Positions 33,862 through 42,100 are shown, counted from the first letter of the stretch. The stretch is 64,000 nt of DNA from Betaproteobacteria bacterium (GCA_025356445.1 JANXSZ010000024.1:1-64000); one strand, 5' to 3'. Notes: generated by a model not told the origin, from the letters alone. Translations and numbers: made by a program.

Positions 33862-34529
33862 GCCAGCGTCTGTGGTTTCAATTGTTTCAACTCTTGGCGG
33901 GCATGGGCCAGCACCGACCAGCCACCGCTGAGCGCCAGTGCGCCCATGGCCACCGCTACGGCCAAATCAGGCCACGCCGTATGGGTGCCAAAGACACCCA
34001 CCGCCGCCAGCATCACCGCCAGGTTGCCAATCGCGTCGTTGCGCGAGCACAGCCAGACGCTGCGCATGTTGGCGTCGCCCGTACGGTAGGCGTAGAGCAA
34101 GGCCGCCACGGCCACGTTGGCCACCAGCGCCATCGTGCCAATCACGCCCATGGTGGGTGCATCTGGCGTACTGCCTGACCATGCCACCCAGGCCGCCCGT
34201 CCCAGCACAAACACCCCAAAACCGGCCATGCACGCCGCTTTGAGCAGTGCGGTACGGGTGCGCCACACGGGGGCTGAGGTCAGCACAGCCAGTGATACGG
34301 CGTAGCTGGCGCTGTCGCCAAAAAAGTCGATGGCATCGGCCAAGAGCGAGACTGAGCCGGAGCGCAAGCCGCCCAGCAGCTCCACAGCAAACATCCCCAA
34401 GTTGACGGCCAGTGCTATCCACAGCACGCGGCGGTAGCCGGGCGGTGCATCGGCACCGGCTGGAGAGTGGTCATGGCTGTGACCGTGGTTGTGGTCTGAG
34501 CCATGGGCGTGATCGTGGTGGGCTGACAT
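33858..34529 (-). CDS. Short CDF-family cation transporter
   Basis: A 223-residue cation diffusion facilitator. The N-terminus is His-rich (HHDHAHGSDHNHGHSHDH, residues 3-20). About six membrane segments follow, with acidic CDF residues in LLADAIDFFGD (helix 2) and SRNDAIGN (helix 5). It ends shortly after the last helix, so the usual cytoplasmic C-terminal domain is absent, which makes it much shorter than the roughly 300 residues of typical CDFs. It probably exports Zn, Cd, Co or a similar divalent ion. It is the first gene after the MerR-type promoter and overlaps the HMA-MauE start. An AAAGG site precedes the ATG. Confidence 0.85.
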   Translation of the reverse strand: MSAHHDHAHGSDHNHGHSHDHSPAGADAPPGYRRVLWIALAVNLGMFAVELLGGLRSGSVSLLADAIDFFGDSASYAVSLAVLTSAPVWRTRTALLKAACMAGFGVFVLGRAAWVAWSGSTPDAPTMGVIGTMALVANVAVAALLYAYRTGDANMRSVWLCSRNDAIGNLAVMLAAVGVFGTHTAWPDLAVAVAMGALALSGGWSVLAHARQELKQLKPQTLA

Positions 34530-34564
34530 CAGGTTGTACCTTTCATTTCCAGGAGAATGCCATG

Positions 34565-34595
34565 ATTAGAAAGCTTAAAGTCACTTCAAGGTCAA
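34565..34595 (-). promoter_or_regulatory. MerR-type promoter with 19-bp spacer and operator dyad
   Basis: On the minus strand: -35 TTGACC (34595-34590), a 19-base spacer (34589-34571) and -10 TCTAAT (34570-34565). Within the spacer, CTTGAAGT-G-ACTTTAAG is a near-perfect dyad. The over-long spacer with a central dyad is the hallmark of MerR-activated promoters. It reads toward the CDF and HMA-MauE genes and ends 36 bases before the CDF ATG. Confidence 0.85.
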
Positions 34596-34612
34596 GCCCA
34601 GGTTCATCATTT

Positions 34613-35122
34613 ATGCCATTTACAACGCCCCACCCTGCAACTGCTGTGGTTTACCTCATTGGTGAGGCCGCACGCTTAAGCGGTGTCAGCACCGCCAACA
34701 TCCGCTATTACGAGAAAGAAAAGCTGCTCAGCGCCCATGGACGGGGCGACAACAGCTACCGAATGTATAGCAAGCAAACGGTGCACGAGTTGCGCTTCAT
34801 CCGCCTGTGCCGCGCGATGGACATGTCGCTGGACGAGGTGCGCACCCTCTTGGGTCTGGATCTGGCCAATAAAACCCACTGCGCTACCGCCCGCACTGCG
34901 TTGGACGCGCATTTAGGCCATGTGCGTGAACGGCTGGCTGAATTGAAGCTGCTGGAGCAGGATTTGAAGGGCTTGCGCGAGCGCTGTGACGGCACTGGCG
35001 CGACCTGCAACCTCATTGAGGCTTTGCATGCGCAGGCGGATGATTTGAGTGCATCCCTTGCGCCGCTGGGGAAGCTGCCCGCGCAACAGCCTGTGAAAAG
35101 GCGGGTCACAAGGCATGTTTAA
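34613..35122 (+). CDS. CadR/PbrR-type MerR-family metal regulator
   Basis: A 169-residue MerR regulator: winged helix from about residue 14 (YLIGEAARLSGVSTANIRYYEKEKLL) and a dimerisation helix. The metal cysteines are Cys90, Cys125 and Cys132, spaced 35 and 7, exactly as Cys77, Cys112 and Cys119 of CadR/PbrR (Cd/Pb/Zn sensors). The frame extends back to 34412, but codons before 34613 would overlap the operator and the divergent CDF gene, so the ATG at 34613 is chosen (AGG about ten bases upstream). It should activate the CDF/HMA-MauE operon from the promoter at 34565-34595. The metal is inferred from the Cys pattern. Confidence 0.9.
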   Translation: MPFTTPHPATAVVYLIGEAARLSGVSTANIRYYEKEKLLSAHGRGDNSYRMYSKQTVHELRFIRLCRAMDMSLDEVRTLLGLDLANKTHCATARTALDAHLGHVRERLAELKLLEQDLKGLRERCDGTGATCNLIEALHAQADDLSASLAPLGKLPAQQPVKRRVTRHV

Positions 35123-35151
35123 CGGCCTGCTATCCCCGCGAACAGTGTGGT

Positions 35152-35916
35152 TCAATCTTGCAACGACGACAAAAACTGCTTCAACTCTGGCGTTTGCGGA
35201 TTGCTAAACAGCTCGTTCGGTGGCCCCATTTCATGCACACGGCCTTGGTGCATGAAGATCAGGCGGTCGCTGACTTTGCGTGCGAAGCTCATTTCGTGCG
35301 TCACCATCAGCAGGGTCATGCCTTCCACGGCCAGGCTTTCCACCACGCGCAGCACTTCACCTACCAGCTCAGGGTCGAGTGCGCTGGTGATTTCGTCGCA
35401 CAGCAACACGGCAGGCTCCATCGCCAAGGCGCGGGCAATGGCCACGCGCTGCTGCTGACCACCGGATAGCTGGTCGGCAAAGGCGTCGAATTTCTCGGCC
35501 AGACCCACGCGTTCCAGCAGCCTTTTGGCCTGTGCGGTGGCCGCAGTGCTGTCGGTTTTTTTGACCAATGTGGGGGCCAGCATCACGTTTTTGCCCACCG
35601 TCAAATGCGGGAACAGGTTGAAGCCCTGGAAGATCATGCCCACGCGCTGGCGCAGCTCGCGCATGGCTTGGGCGTTGTGGTGCAGCAGGGGTTTGCCATC
35701 TACCGTCAGGCTGCCGCTCTGGAATTCTTCCAGACCGTTGATGCAGCGCAGCAGTGTGCTCTTACCCGAGCCGCTTTTACCAATGATGGCGATCACTTCA
35801 CCGGCCTTGACTTTCAGGTCAATGCCTTTGAGCACTTCGTTGCTGCCGTAAGATTTACGCAGGCCCTGGATGTCAACGATGGGGGGCATCTTTTTTGCAC
35901 TTTCAGCGAGCGACAT
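35152..35916 (-). CDS. Polar amino acid ABC transporter, ATP-binding subunit
   Basis: A 254-residue ABC ATPase of the GlnQ/HisP group. Walker A is GKSGSGKST (about 47), the signature is LSGGQQQR, Walker B is AVLLCDEITSALD, and the switch His is in VTHEMSF. MIFQGFNLFPHLTV is the amino-acid type Q-loop. It overlaps the last codons of the first permease gene by 14 bases. It energises import by the two permeases and the binding protein encoded upstream; the substrate is a polar amino acid not further defined. Confidence 0.94.
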   Translation of the reverse strand: MSLAESAKKMPPIVDIQGLRKSYGSNEVLKGIDLKVKAGEVIAIIGKSGSGKSTLLRCINGLEEFQSGSLTVDGKPLLHHNAQAMRELRQRVGMIFQGFNLFPHLTVGKNVMLAPTLVKKTDSTAATAQAKRLLERVGLAEKFDAFADQLSGGQQQRVAIARALAMEPAVLLCDEITSALDPELVGEVLRVVESLAVEGMTLLMVTHEMSFARKVSDRLIFMHQGRVHEMGPPNELFSNPQTPELKQFLSSLQD

Positions 35917-36553
35917 GGAGTTTTCTCTCTAAGGATTTGGCGTAAAGGCTGACGGGGTAGCACAGCACGAAATACATCACGGCGATGCAGCTGAACACCA
36001 AAAACGGGTTGAGTGTGGCGTTGGCGATGGTTTTGCCGACCTTGGTGAGTTCCATGAAACCAATCACCGAGGCCAGCGCCGTGCCTTTGATGACCTGCAC
36101 CAAAAACCCCACCGTGGGCGGCACCGCAATCTTCACCGCTTGCGGCAAGATCACATGGCGGATTTGCTCGCCAAAGCTCAGCGCCAGGCTCTGTGACGCT
36201 TCCCACTGCCCGCGTGGAATAGCCGCCACGCAGCCGCGCCAGATTTCAGTCAAAAACGCACTGGTATAGAACGTAAGACCAAAGCCTGCCGCTACCCAGG
36301 GTGAGGTGTTGATGCCAAACAGCCCCAGGCCGTAGTAGGCCAAAAACAATTGCACCAGCAGCGGTATGCCCTGAAACAGCTGCACATAGCCACTGACGAA
36401 CGCTTCAGCGCCCGGTTTTTTGGACAGGCGCAGCATCAACAGCATCAGCCCCACCGCACCACCACCGATGAAGGCGATAAGCGACAGCACCACCGTCCAG
36501 CGACCCGCCAACAGCAGGTTGCGCACAATGTCCCACAGGGTAAATTCAACCAT
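35903..36553 (-). CDS. Amino acid ABC transporter permease (1)
   Basis: A 216-residue HisM/HisQ-type permease with about five membrane segments. GYVQLFQGIPLLVQLFLAYYG near the middle and the EAA loop AIPRGQWEASQSLALSFGEQIRHVILPQA are family-diagnostic. It starts three bases after the second permease ends and overlaps the ATPase gene downstream. It forms a heterodimer with the other permease. Confidence 0.93.
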   Translation of the reverse strand: MVEFTLWDIVRNLLLAGRWTVVLSLIAFIGGGAVGLMLLMLRLSKKPGAEAFVSGYVQLFQGIPLLVQLFLAYYGLGLFGINTSPWVAAGFGLTFYTSAFLTEIWRGCVAAIPRGQWEASQSLALSFGEQIRHVILPQAVKIAVPPTVGFLVQVIKGTALASVIGFMELTKVGKTIANATLNPFLVFSCIAVMYFVLCYPVSLYAKSLERKLHVAR

Positions 36554-36556
36554 GGC

Positions 36557-37240
36557 TTATCTCCCGCCAAAAATGAAGGTTCGGCCCAGCCAATTGAGCA
36601 GGTGGCGCAACGCCATTGACAGCAGCAAATAGATCACACCAATGGTGATGAAGGCTTCAAACGCCCGGAAGTTGCGGCTTTGGATCAGGTCTGCCGCGTA
36701 GCTCAGCTCCTGCGTCGAGATTTGCCCGCAGACCGACGAGCCCAGCATCACGATGATGATTTGGCTCACCATGCCGGGCCAGACTTTTTTGAGCGCAGGC
36801 GGCAGCACCACGCGGATGAAGGTCTGCATGCGGTTCAGCGCCAAGCTTACCGCTGCTTCAATTTGCCCCTTGGGCGTGGCTTCAAGTCCCGCGCGGATGA
36901 TCTCGGTGGCGTAGGCGCTCAGGTTCACCACCATGGCGATGAACGAGGCCGTTTCTGCCGACAGTTTGAAGCCCGCAGCGGGCAAGCCAAAGAAAATGAA
37001 GAACAGCTGCACGATGAACGGCGTGTTGCGGATCAGCTCCACATAGCCTCCCACCAGCGCCTTGAGCCATGCCGGGGCGAGGGTGTCGCCAAAGCCGCGC
37101 CCCCGCACCCACGCAAAGGCAATGCCCACCAGCGTGCCGACGATGACGGCGGCAGCGGTGAGGGCCAGCGTCCACCCCACGCCCTTGAGCAACAGCGGCC
37201 ATTCGCTCAGAACGGCCATAAAGTCGAGTTGAATCTTCAT
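36557..37240 (-). CDS. Amino acid ABC transporter permease (2)
   Basis: A 227-residue HisM/HisQ-type permease. GYVELIRNTPFIVQLFFIFFGLP is the conserved helix, and the EAA loop is ATPKGQIEAAVSLALNRMQTFIRVVLPPA. It lies between the binding-protein gene and permease 1. A 67-base spacer to the binding-protein gene carries a GCTTAA/TTAAGC hairpin that may lower read-through. Confidence 0.93.
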   Translation of the reverse strand: MKIQLDFMAVLSEWPLLLKGVGWTLALTAAAVIVGTLVGIAFAWVRGRGFGDTLAPAWLKALVGGYVELIRNTPFIVQLFFIFFGLPAAGFKLSAETASFIAMVVNLSAYATEIIRAGLEATPKGQIEAAVSLALNRMQTFIRVVLPPALKKVWPGMVSQIIIVMLGSSVCGQISTQELSYAADLIQSRNFRAFEAFITIGVIYLLLSMALRHLLNWLGRTFIFGGR

Positions 37241-37277
37241 GATCTCAGGCCCTTGGTGGGGGAAGACAGGGAGGCTG

Positions 37278-37301
37278 GCTTAAGCGGCCGATTTTTTAAG
37301 C
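37278..37301. terminator. Weak hairpin between binding-protein and permease genes
   Basis: GCTTAA (37278-37283) and TTAAGC (37296-37301) are a perfect 6-bp inverted repeat; on the minus strand a run of A follows the first arm. Such attenuating hairpins often lie after the abundant binding-protein gene. Too weak to call a full terminator. Confidence 0.35.
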
Positions 37302-37308
37302 AGGCAAT

Positions 37309-38094
37309 TCAGTTCGGTAAATCGCCTGCGGGGCGACCCAGCCATTTTTTAGCCATGGTGTCGATATCACCCGATTTTTTGGCTTCGGTGATGATCTCGT
37401 TCACACGGGCTTTCAGCTTGTCTTCGCCCTTGGCCACGCCGATGAAGTTGGGGCTGTCTTTCAGCAGCAGCTTGTACTCGGTACCCAGCTGCGGGTTTTT
37501 GGCCATCATGTTGCCTGCCACAGAGGCACCCAGCGCCACAAACTGCACCTGGCCCGAGCTGTAGGCCGCGATGGTGGCGTTGTTGTCTTCAAAGCGCTTG
37601 GTGTCCACCGTGGGCGGTGCCATTTTGGTGAGTTCCTGGTCTTCCATCGCGCCACGGGTCACGCCCACGGTCTTGCCTGCCAAATCGGCAAAGCTTTTGG
37701 CAGCCATGGTTTTGGGGCCAAACACCGCCTGGAAGAACGGCGAATAGGCGATGGTGAAGTCAATCACTTTTTCGCGCTCGGGGTTTTTGCCCAAGGTGGA
37801 AATCACCAAATCAGCCTTGCGTGTCTGCAAGGCGGGGATGCGGTTCGCGCTGGTGACGACGACCAGCTCCACCTCTACCCCCAGCTTTTTGCCAATGTAG
37901 TTGGCCATCTCGATGTCGAGGCCGATGGGCTTCAAATCGGTGCCTACAAAGCCGTAAGGGGCCGAGTCGGTGGGCACCGCGACTTTGAGCGTTTTGGATT
38001 TGAGGATGTCGTCCAGCGCGGTTTGGGCTTGTGCGCTGGCCGTGATCAGCAAGGCAACGGCGGCGAGGGAGAAAAGACGCTTGGTGAGTTTCAT
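37309..38094 (-). CDS. Amino acid ABC transporter substrate-binding protein
   Basis: A 261-residue periplasmic protein of SBP family 3 with a signal peptide (to about 23, ASAQA). The domain starts SKTLKVAVPTDSAPYGFVG and has DIEMANYIGKKLGVEVELV and RKADLVISTLGKNPEREKVIDFT, typical of polar amino acid receptors. Its ATG overlaps the stop of the GntR regulator gene (ATGA), so regulator, receptor, two permeases and ATPase form one minus-strand operon. Confidence 0.94.
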   Translation of the reverse strand: MKLTKRLFSLAAVALLITASAQAQTALDDILKSKTLKVAVPTDSAPYGFVGTDLKPIGLDIEMANYIGKKLGVEVELVVVTSANRIPALQTRKADLVISTLGKNPEREKVIDFTIAYSPFFQAVFGPKTMAAKSFADLAGKTVGVTRGAMEDQELTKMAPPTVDTKRFEDNNATIAAYSSGQVQFVALGASVAGNMMAKNPQLGTEYKLLLKDSPNFIGVAKGEDKLKARVNEIITEAKKSGDIDTMAKKWLGRPAGDLPN

Positions 38095-38930
38095 AGCAAG
38101 GCTCCTAAGTAAGTGCCGGAGGTGGTGGGAACGGAAGAGGTGGCAGTCGCATCCCCGGCCTTTTTGGCCCGGGGTTTACGCGTGGGACCGGGTGAACGGG
38201 GAACAGGGGATTGCACGGTTGATCTTGTATGCAAGTCTTGTGCCGAACTGTGACCTAGAGGGGCCAGTGCATCACGCAGCTGGGCCAGCGGATCGCTGGG
38301 TGCTTGCAGGCGCAGCGCGTCCTTCACCGAGCCGAGGTGCGCCGCCATCAGCGCTTCAGCTTGGTCAAAGTCCCCTTTTTCCAGGGCGGCGACGATATCC
38401 ACGTGGTCTTGGCAAGACTGCACCGCATCGTGCGATGACTGGTAGAGCATGGCGATCAAGGTGGTGCGGGCGGTGAAATCGCGCAGCGCGTCGGCCAGCA
38501 GCGTGTTGCCCAGGCATTCAGCGAGGCAGACGTGGAAGTCACCCAACAAAAAGCTGCGCGCCCCCACATCGTTGCCCTTGATGGCGGCCTTTTCACGGCT
38601 CAAATGGGCCTTCAGCTGGCGCACAGCGTCTTTGCCGACACCCGTTTGCCGGTCTTTGGCATTGCGAATTAACCCCATCTCAATCACCCGCCGCGCTTCA
38701 AACGCCTCGCGGGCTTCGTCTTGCGAAGGCTCAATCACATACCAACCCCGGCGAGCGCTCACGGTCACGATGCCCCGCGCCCCCAGCCGGGTCAGCGCTT
38801 CACGCACGATGGTGCGGCTGCAATCAAACAGCATGGCCAAGGGCTGTTCCCCCAGCCGCGAGCCGGGCGGCAGGCGTTGGGCCATCACGGCTTCAATGAT
38901 GCGGTTACTGATGTCGGCGGCGGTGGTCAT
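38091..38930 (-). CDS. GntR-family (FadR/FCD subfamily) regulator
   Basis: A 279-residue regulator with an N-terminal winged helix-turn-helix (LPPGSRLGEQPLAMLFDCSRTIVREALTRLGARGIV) and a helical FCD effector domain (about 70-215). The C-terminal tail is long, low in complexity and Pro/Lys/Ser-rich (about 225-279). It is the first gene of the amino acid ABC operon and should control it. A FadR-type palindrome lies about 44 bases upstream of its start, so autoregulation is likely. The ligand may be the transported amino acid or a derivative (inference). Confidence 0.9.
   Translation of the reverse strand: MTTAADISNRIIEAVMAQRLPPGSRLGEQPLAMLFDCSRTIVREALTRLGARGIVTVSARRGWYVIEPSQDEAREAFEARRVIEMGLIRNAKDRQTGVGKDAVRQLKAHLSREKAAIKGNDVGARSFLLGDFHVCLAECLGNTLLADALRDFTARTTLIAMLYQSSHDAVQSCQDHVDIVAALEKGDFDQAEALMAAHLGSVKDALRLQAPSDPLAQLRDALAPLGHSSAQDLHTRSTVQSPVPRSPGPTRKPRAKKAGDATATSSVPTTSGTYLGALL
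38224..38235. promoter_or_regulatory. Second FadR-type palindrome inside the gntR 3' end
   Basis: CTTGTATGCAAG matches the upstream site CTGGTATACAAG at 10 of 12 positions and lies about 130 bases before the binding-protein start. It could be a secondary operator or chance. Confidence 0.3.
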
Positions 38931-38972
38931 AGGTGGTCAGTCATTGGGGGTATTTCAGCAGAATCCGTGCCA

Positions 38973-38984
38973 CTGGTATACAAG
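38973..38984. promoter_or_regulatory. Putative GntR (FadR-type) operator
   Basis: CTGGTATACAAG is a near palindrome fitting the FCD-type GntR consensus TNGTATACNA. It sits 43 bases upstream of the gntR ATG in an intergenic region of about 200 bases that holds no gene. Confidence 0.5.
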
Positions 38985-39138
38985 TTTTGCGCACCAAATC
39001 TGAGCGTAAACCCGAGTTTGAGGGCTTTGGTAGGGTGTGTGCACAAAAAAGTGGCATCGGGGTGCCGCTTTTTGGGGTGTGGTGCGAAGGGGCAGCGGAG
39101 AAGGGATGATGCAGTGCTTACAGCATCCCGGCCCGTAC

Positions 39139-40152
39139 TCAATCCAACTTAGCCCCCGAAGCCTTCACCGCCTTTCCCCAGCGCGGTGTTTCTGCCGCCA
39201 GAAACTGGGTGAACGCCTCGCTGTCCAGATAAGCCGGGTCGGCCCCTTGGCTCACCATGCGGTTGCGCACCTCGGGGTTGCTCAGCACCTGTTTGAAGGC
39301 ATCGCTCAGTTTGGCGACCACGTCTTTTGGCGTGCCTGCGGGGGCCAGGAAGCCGTAGAAACCCACCACTTCAAAGCCTTTCAGGCCCGATTCGATGGCG
39401 GTGGGCACGTCGGGCATGGCGGGGTTGCGGTCTTTGCTGGTGACGGCCAGGGCGCGGACTTTGCCTTGTTTGTGGTAATTCGCCGCTTGGGGGATAGATT
39501 CGGCCATGAACTGCACCTGCCCGCCCATCAGGTCTGTGAACGCGGGGGCGCTGCCTCGGTAGGGGATGTGCACCATGAACAGGCCGGTGGCGGTTTTGAA
39601 CATCTCGGGTACCAGATGGCTGATGCCGCCGTTGCCGGCTGAGCCGTAGTTGATCTTGCCGGGATTTTTGCCCGCATAGGCGATGAATTCCTTCAGATTC
39701 TGGGCGGGCACTTGGTTGTTCACCAGCAAGGCGAGCGGCTGCTGGGCGGTGCGGGCGATGGGGGTGAAGTCGCGCAGGGTGTTGTAGGGGAGCTTGGAAT
39801 ACAGGGCGCCGTTGATGACCATCACGCCGGTGTTGGCCAGCATCAGCGTGTAGCCGTCTGCCGGGCTTTTGGCGACGGTCTCTGCGGCCACCGAGCCGCC
39901 CGCGCCGGGTTTGTAGTCCACGATGATCGGCTGGCCCAAGATGGCTTGCAGCTTGTCGGTGAGCAGCCGGGCGTGCTGGTCGAGCGGGCCACCGGCGGGG
40001 AAGCCGATGATGAGCTTGATGGGTTTGTCCGGGAATGAAGGTAAAGCGGCAGTTGCGCTTACTGAGTGGGCACTGACAGCTATGAAAATAGAAGCAAGCA
40101 GAAGGCGACGTAAAGGGCGGCGTAAAGGGTGGCGCAGAAGGGGTTGTGTCAT
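39139..40152 (-). CDS. Bug/TctC-family binding protein
   Basis: A 337-residue periplasmic binding protein. The N-terminus is unusually basic and repetitive (LLRHPLRRPLRRLLLAS) before a signal peptide ending about residue 37. The mature domain has FPDKPIKLIIGFPAGGPLDQHAR, PGAGGSVAAETVA, DGYTLMLANTG, VHIPYRGSAPAFTDL and MPDVPTAIE. It has no tctAB genes nearby, as usual for Bug proteins. The start at 40152 was chosen over 40203 because it gives a normal signal. Its ligand is unknown. It is divergent from an acyl-CoA synthetase gene, which might act on the ligand (inference). Confidence 0.92.
   Translation of the reverse strand: MTQPLLRHPLRRPLRRLLLASIFIAVSAHSVSATAALPSFPDKPIKLIIGFPAGGPLDQHARLLTDKLQAILGQPIIVDYKPGAGGSVAAETVAKSPADGYTLMLANTGVMVINGALYSKLPYNTLRDFTPIARTAQQPLALLVNNQVPAQNLKEFIAYAGKNPGKINYGSAGNGGISHLVPEMFKTATGLFMVHIPYRGSAPAFTDLMGGQVQFMAESIPQAANYHKQGKVRALAVTSKDRNPAMPDVPTAIESGLKGFEVVGFYGFLAPAGTPKDVVAKLSDAFKQVLSNPEVRNRMVSQGADPAYLDSEAFTQFLAAETPRWGKAVKASGAKLD
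40070..40095. repeat. Dispersed ATAGCT motif in the Bug signal-peptide region
   Basis: On the minus strand TTCTATTTTCATAGCTGTCA, encoding part of the signal peptide (ASIFIAVSA). It shares the TTTCATAGCTG core with the copies at 49581 and 50519. Confidence 0.4.
40104..40142. repeat. 12-bp tandem repeat in the Bug signal-peptide N-terminus
   Basis: Units GGCGACGTAAAG and GGCGGCGTAAAG plus a diverged third (GGTGGCGCAGAA). On the minus strand they encode RHPLRRPLRR. Confidence 0.6.
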
Positions 40153-40321
40153 GCAGGGGGTGCCTGTTGGGTGTTTTTTGAGAGGGAGGGGCTGGTGCGT
40201 CAAGTCAAGTGAAACAACTATAGCTGTCGCCTACGCGCCCCAGTGCGGGGCTTTCCCGATGCGTCTGGTGGGGCTTGTCGATAGGCTGTGCGCATTCTTG
40301 TCCAGGAGACGCTTGCTCACC

Positions 40322-42040
40322 ATGTCTGCACACTACACCGTTTGGCCCAAACGCCTGCCCCACCGCATCACCGTGCCCGTTACCTCGCTGTGGGACAACC
40401 TCGCCACCAGTGCCCGCCGGTATCCCGATAAAGTGGCTTTGGTGTTCTTCAATACCACCGTCACCTACCTCGATTTGCTACAAAAAGCAGAGCGCCTAGC
40501 AGCCACCCTGCAAGCGCTGGGGGTTAAAAAGGGCGACCGTGTGGCGCTGGGGATGCAAAACTGCCCGCAATGGGTGATCGCGCACTTTGCCATCCTGCGT
40601 GCCGATGCGGTAGTGGTGCCGGTGAACCCGATGAACCGCGCCGAAGAACTCAAGCACTACATCACCGACCCCGACACCAAAGTTGCCATCACCACCGGCG
40701 ATCTGGCTCCGGAATGGGCCAAGGCCAGCGACGCTTTGCCTGTGGCTGAGCGGCTCGCCCATGTGATCGTCACCGCGTTCACCGACGGGTTTGATGCCGT
40801 GGCAGCCGCCCCCGACATGCCCGCCGCCTGGCGCGACTGGCTGCTCCACATTCATCCGTTGCCCGTGCTGCAAAGCGGCCAAACCCATGCCTGGGCGGAT
40901 GCCCTGAACGCAGACCATCCGCTGCTCCCCCACACGGCAACGTCTGCCGATCTGGCTGTGTTGCCCTACACCAGCGGCACGACAGGCCTGCCCAAGGGCT
41001 GTATGCACCCTCACAGCACGGTGATGCACAACGCCCTGGCCGGGAGCTTATGGGGTGGCGGATCTGCTGACAACGTGACGCTGTGCGTGGTGCCCATGTT
41101 CCACATCACCGGTATGGTGAGCGTGATGCATACCACCCTGATGGGCGGGGCGTGCCTCGTCATCATGCCGCGCTGGGACCGCGAACTGGCCGGGCGGCTG
41201 ATCTCGCGCCAGCGGGTCACGCACTGGACGAACATCCCCACCATGGTGATTGATTTGCTGGCGTCGCCGAATTTTGCTGACTTTGATTTGTCCAGCCTGG
41301 TCTACATAGGCGGTGGCGGTGCCGCCATGCCCCAGGCCGTGGCGCAGCGCTTGTTCGAACAGTTTGGCCTGCGCTACGCCGAAGGCTATGGTCTGACGGA
41401 AACCGCCGCACCCACGCACACCAACCCGCCTGACGCCACCAAGCAGCAGTGCCTGGGCGTGCCCTTTGTCAGCGTGGAGGCCAGAGTAATCGACCCTGAC
41501 ACACTGGAAGAGTTGCCCCAAGGGCAGCAAGGCGAGATTGTGATGAGCGGCCCGCAAATTTTCAACGGCTACTGGAAGCGTCCCGATGCCACGGCGGCGG
41601 TGTTCTTTGAGCGTGACGGCAAGCGCTTCTTCCGCTCCGGCGACCTGGGCCATGTGGACGCTGACGGCTATTACTTCCTCACCGACCGCTTGAAGCGGAT
41701 GATCAACGCCAGCGGCTTCAAAGTCTGGCCCGCTGAAGTGGAAGCGCTGATGTTCAAGCACCCGGCCATCCAGGAGGCCTGCATCATCAGTGCCAAAGAC
41801 GCCTACCGTGGCGAAACCGTGAAAGCCGTGGTCACGCTGCGTGCCAGCCACAAGGGGTTGGTGAGTGAGCAAGACATCATCGACTGGTGCCGCGACAATA
41901 TGGCGGTGTACAAGGTGCCGCGCATTGTGCAGTTTGTGGACGCACTGCCCAAGAGCGGGAGCGGGAAGGTGATGTGGCGGGCCTTGCAGGAGAAGGATGC
42001 GGAGATCGCCGCCGAGACGGGCAAGGCCGTGCAGGCGTAA
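40322..42040 (+). CDS. Fatty acyl-CoA synthetase / AMP-dependent ligase
   Basis: A 572-residue ANL-superfamily enzyme activating a carboxylic acid via acyl-AMP to the CoA thioester. The P-loop-like motif YTSGTTGLPKGCMH lies near residue 220. EGYGLTETAA and RSGDLGHVDADGYYFLTDRLKRMI form the core, and the catalytic lysine is in PKSGSGKVMW near the end. The region ITDPDTKVAI and the length suit medium- or long-chain acyl-CoA synthetases; the substrate is not determined. The start at 40322 has a CAGGAGAC site; the frame is open upstream into the divergent Bug gene. Confidence 0.9.
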   Translation: MSAHYTVWPKRLPHRITVPVTSLWDNLATSARRYPDKVALVFFNTTVTYLDLLQKAERLAATLQALGVKKGDRVALGMQNCPQWVIAHFAILRADAVVVPVNPMNRAEELKHYITDPDTKVAITTGDLAPEWAKASDALPVAERLAHVIVTAFTDGFDAVAAAPDMPAAWRDWLLHIHPLPVLQSGQTHAWADALNADHPLLPHTATSADLAVLPYTSGTTGLPKGCMHPHSTVMHNALAGSLWGGGSADNVTLCVVPMFHITGMVSVMHTTLMGGACLVIMPRWDRELAGRLISRQRVTHWTNIPTMVIDLLASPNFADFDLSSLVYIGGGGAAMPQAVAQRLFEQFGLRYAEGYGLTETAAPTHTNPPDATKQQCLGVPFVSVEARVIDPDTLEELPQGQQGEIVMSGPQIFNGYWKRPDATAAVFFERDGKRFFRSGDLGHVDADGYYFLTDRLKRMINASGFKVWPAEVEALMFKHPAIQEACIISAKDAYRGETVKAVVTLRASHKGLVSEQDIIDWCRDNMAVYKVPRIVQFVDALPKSGSGKVMWRALQEKDAEIAAETGKAVQA

Positions 42041-42100
42041 CCAGCGGGATGCTGTCAACTTGGCAGCTACCATACAGACTTGTTTTGCTTGTGGTTGCCC

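Noticed and set aside
34412-34612. N-terminal extension of the MerR regulator
   Set aside because: Would cover the operator and part of the divergent CDF gene; not typical of MerR proteins.
39923-40321. N-terminal extension of the acyl-CoA synthetase
   Set aside because: Overlaps the divergent Bug gene and has no ANL-family character; the ATG at 40322 has its own ribosome site.
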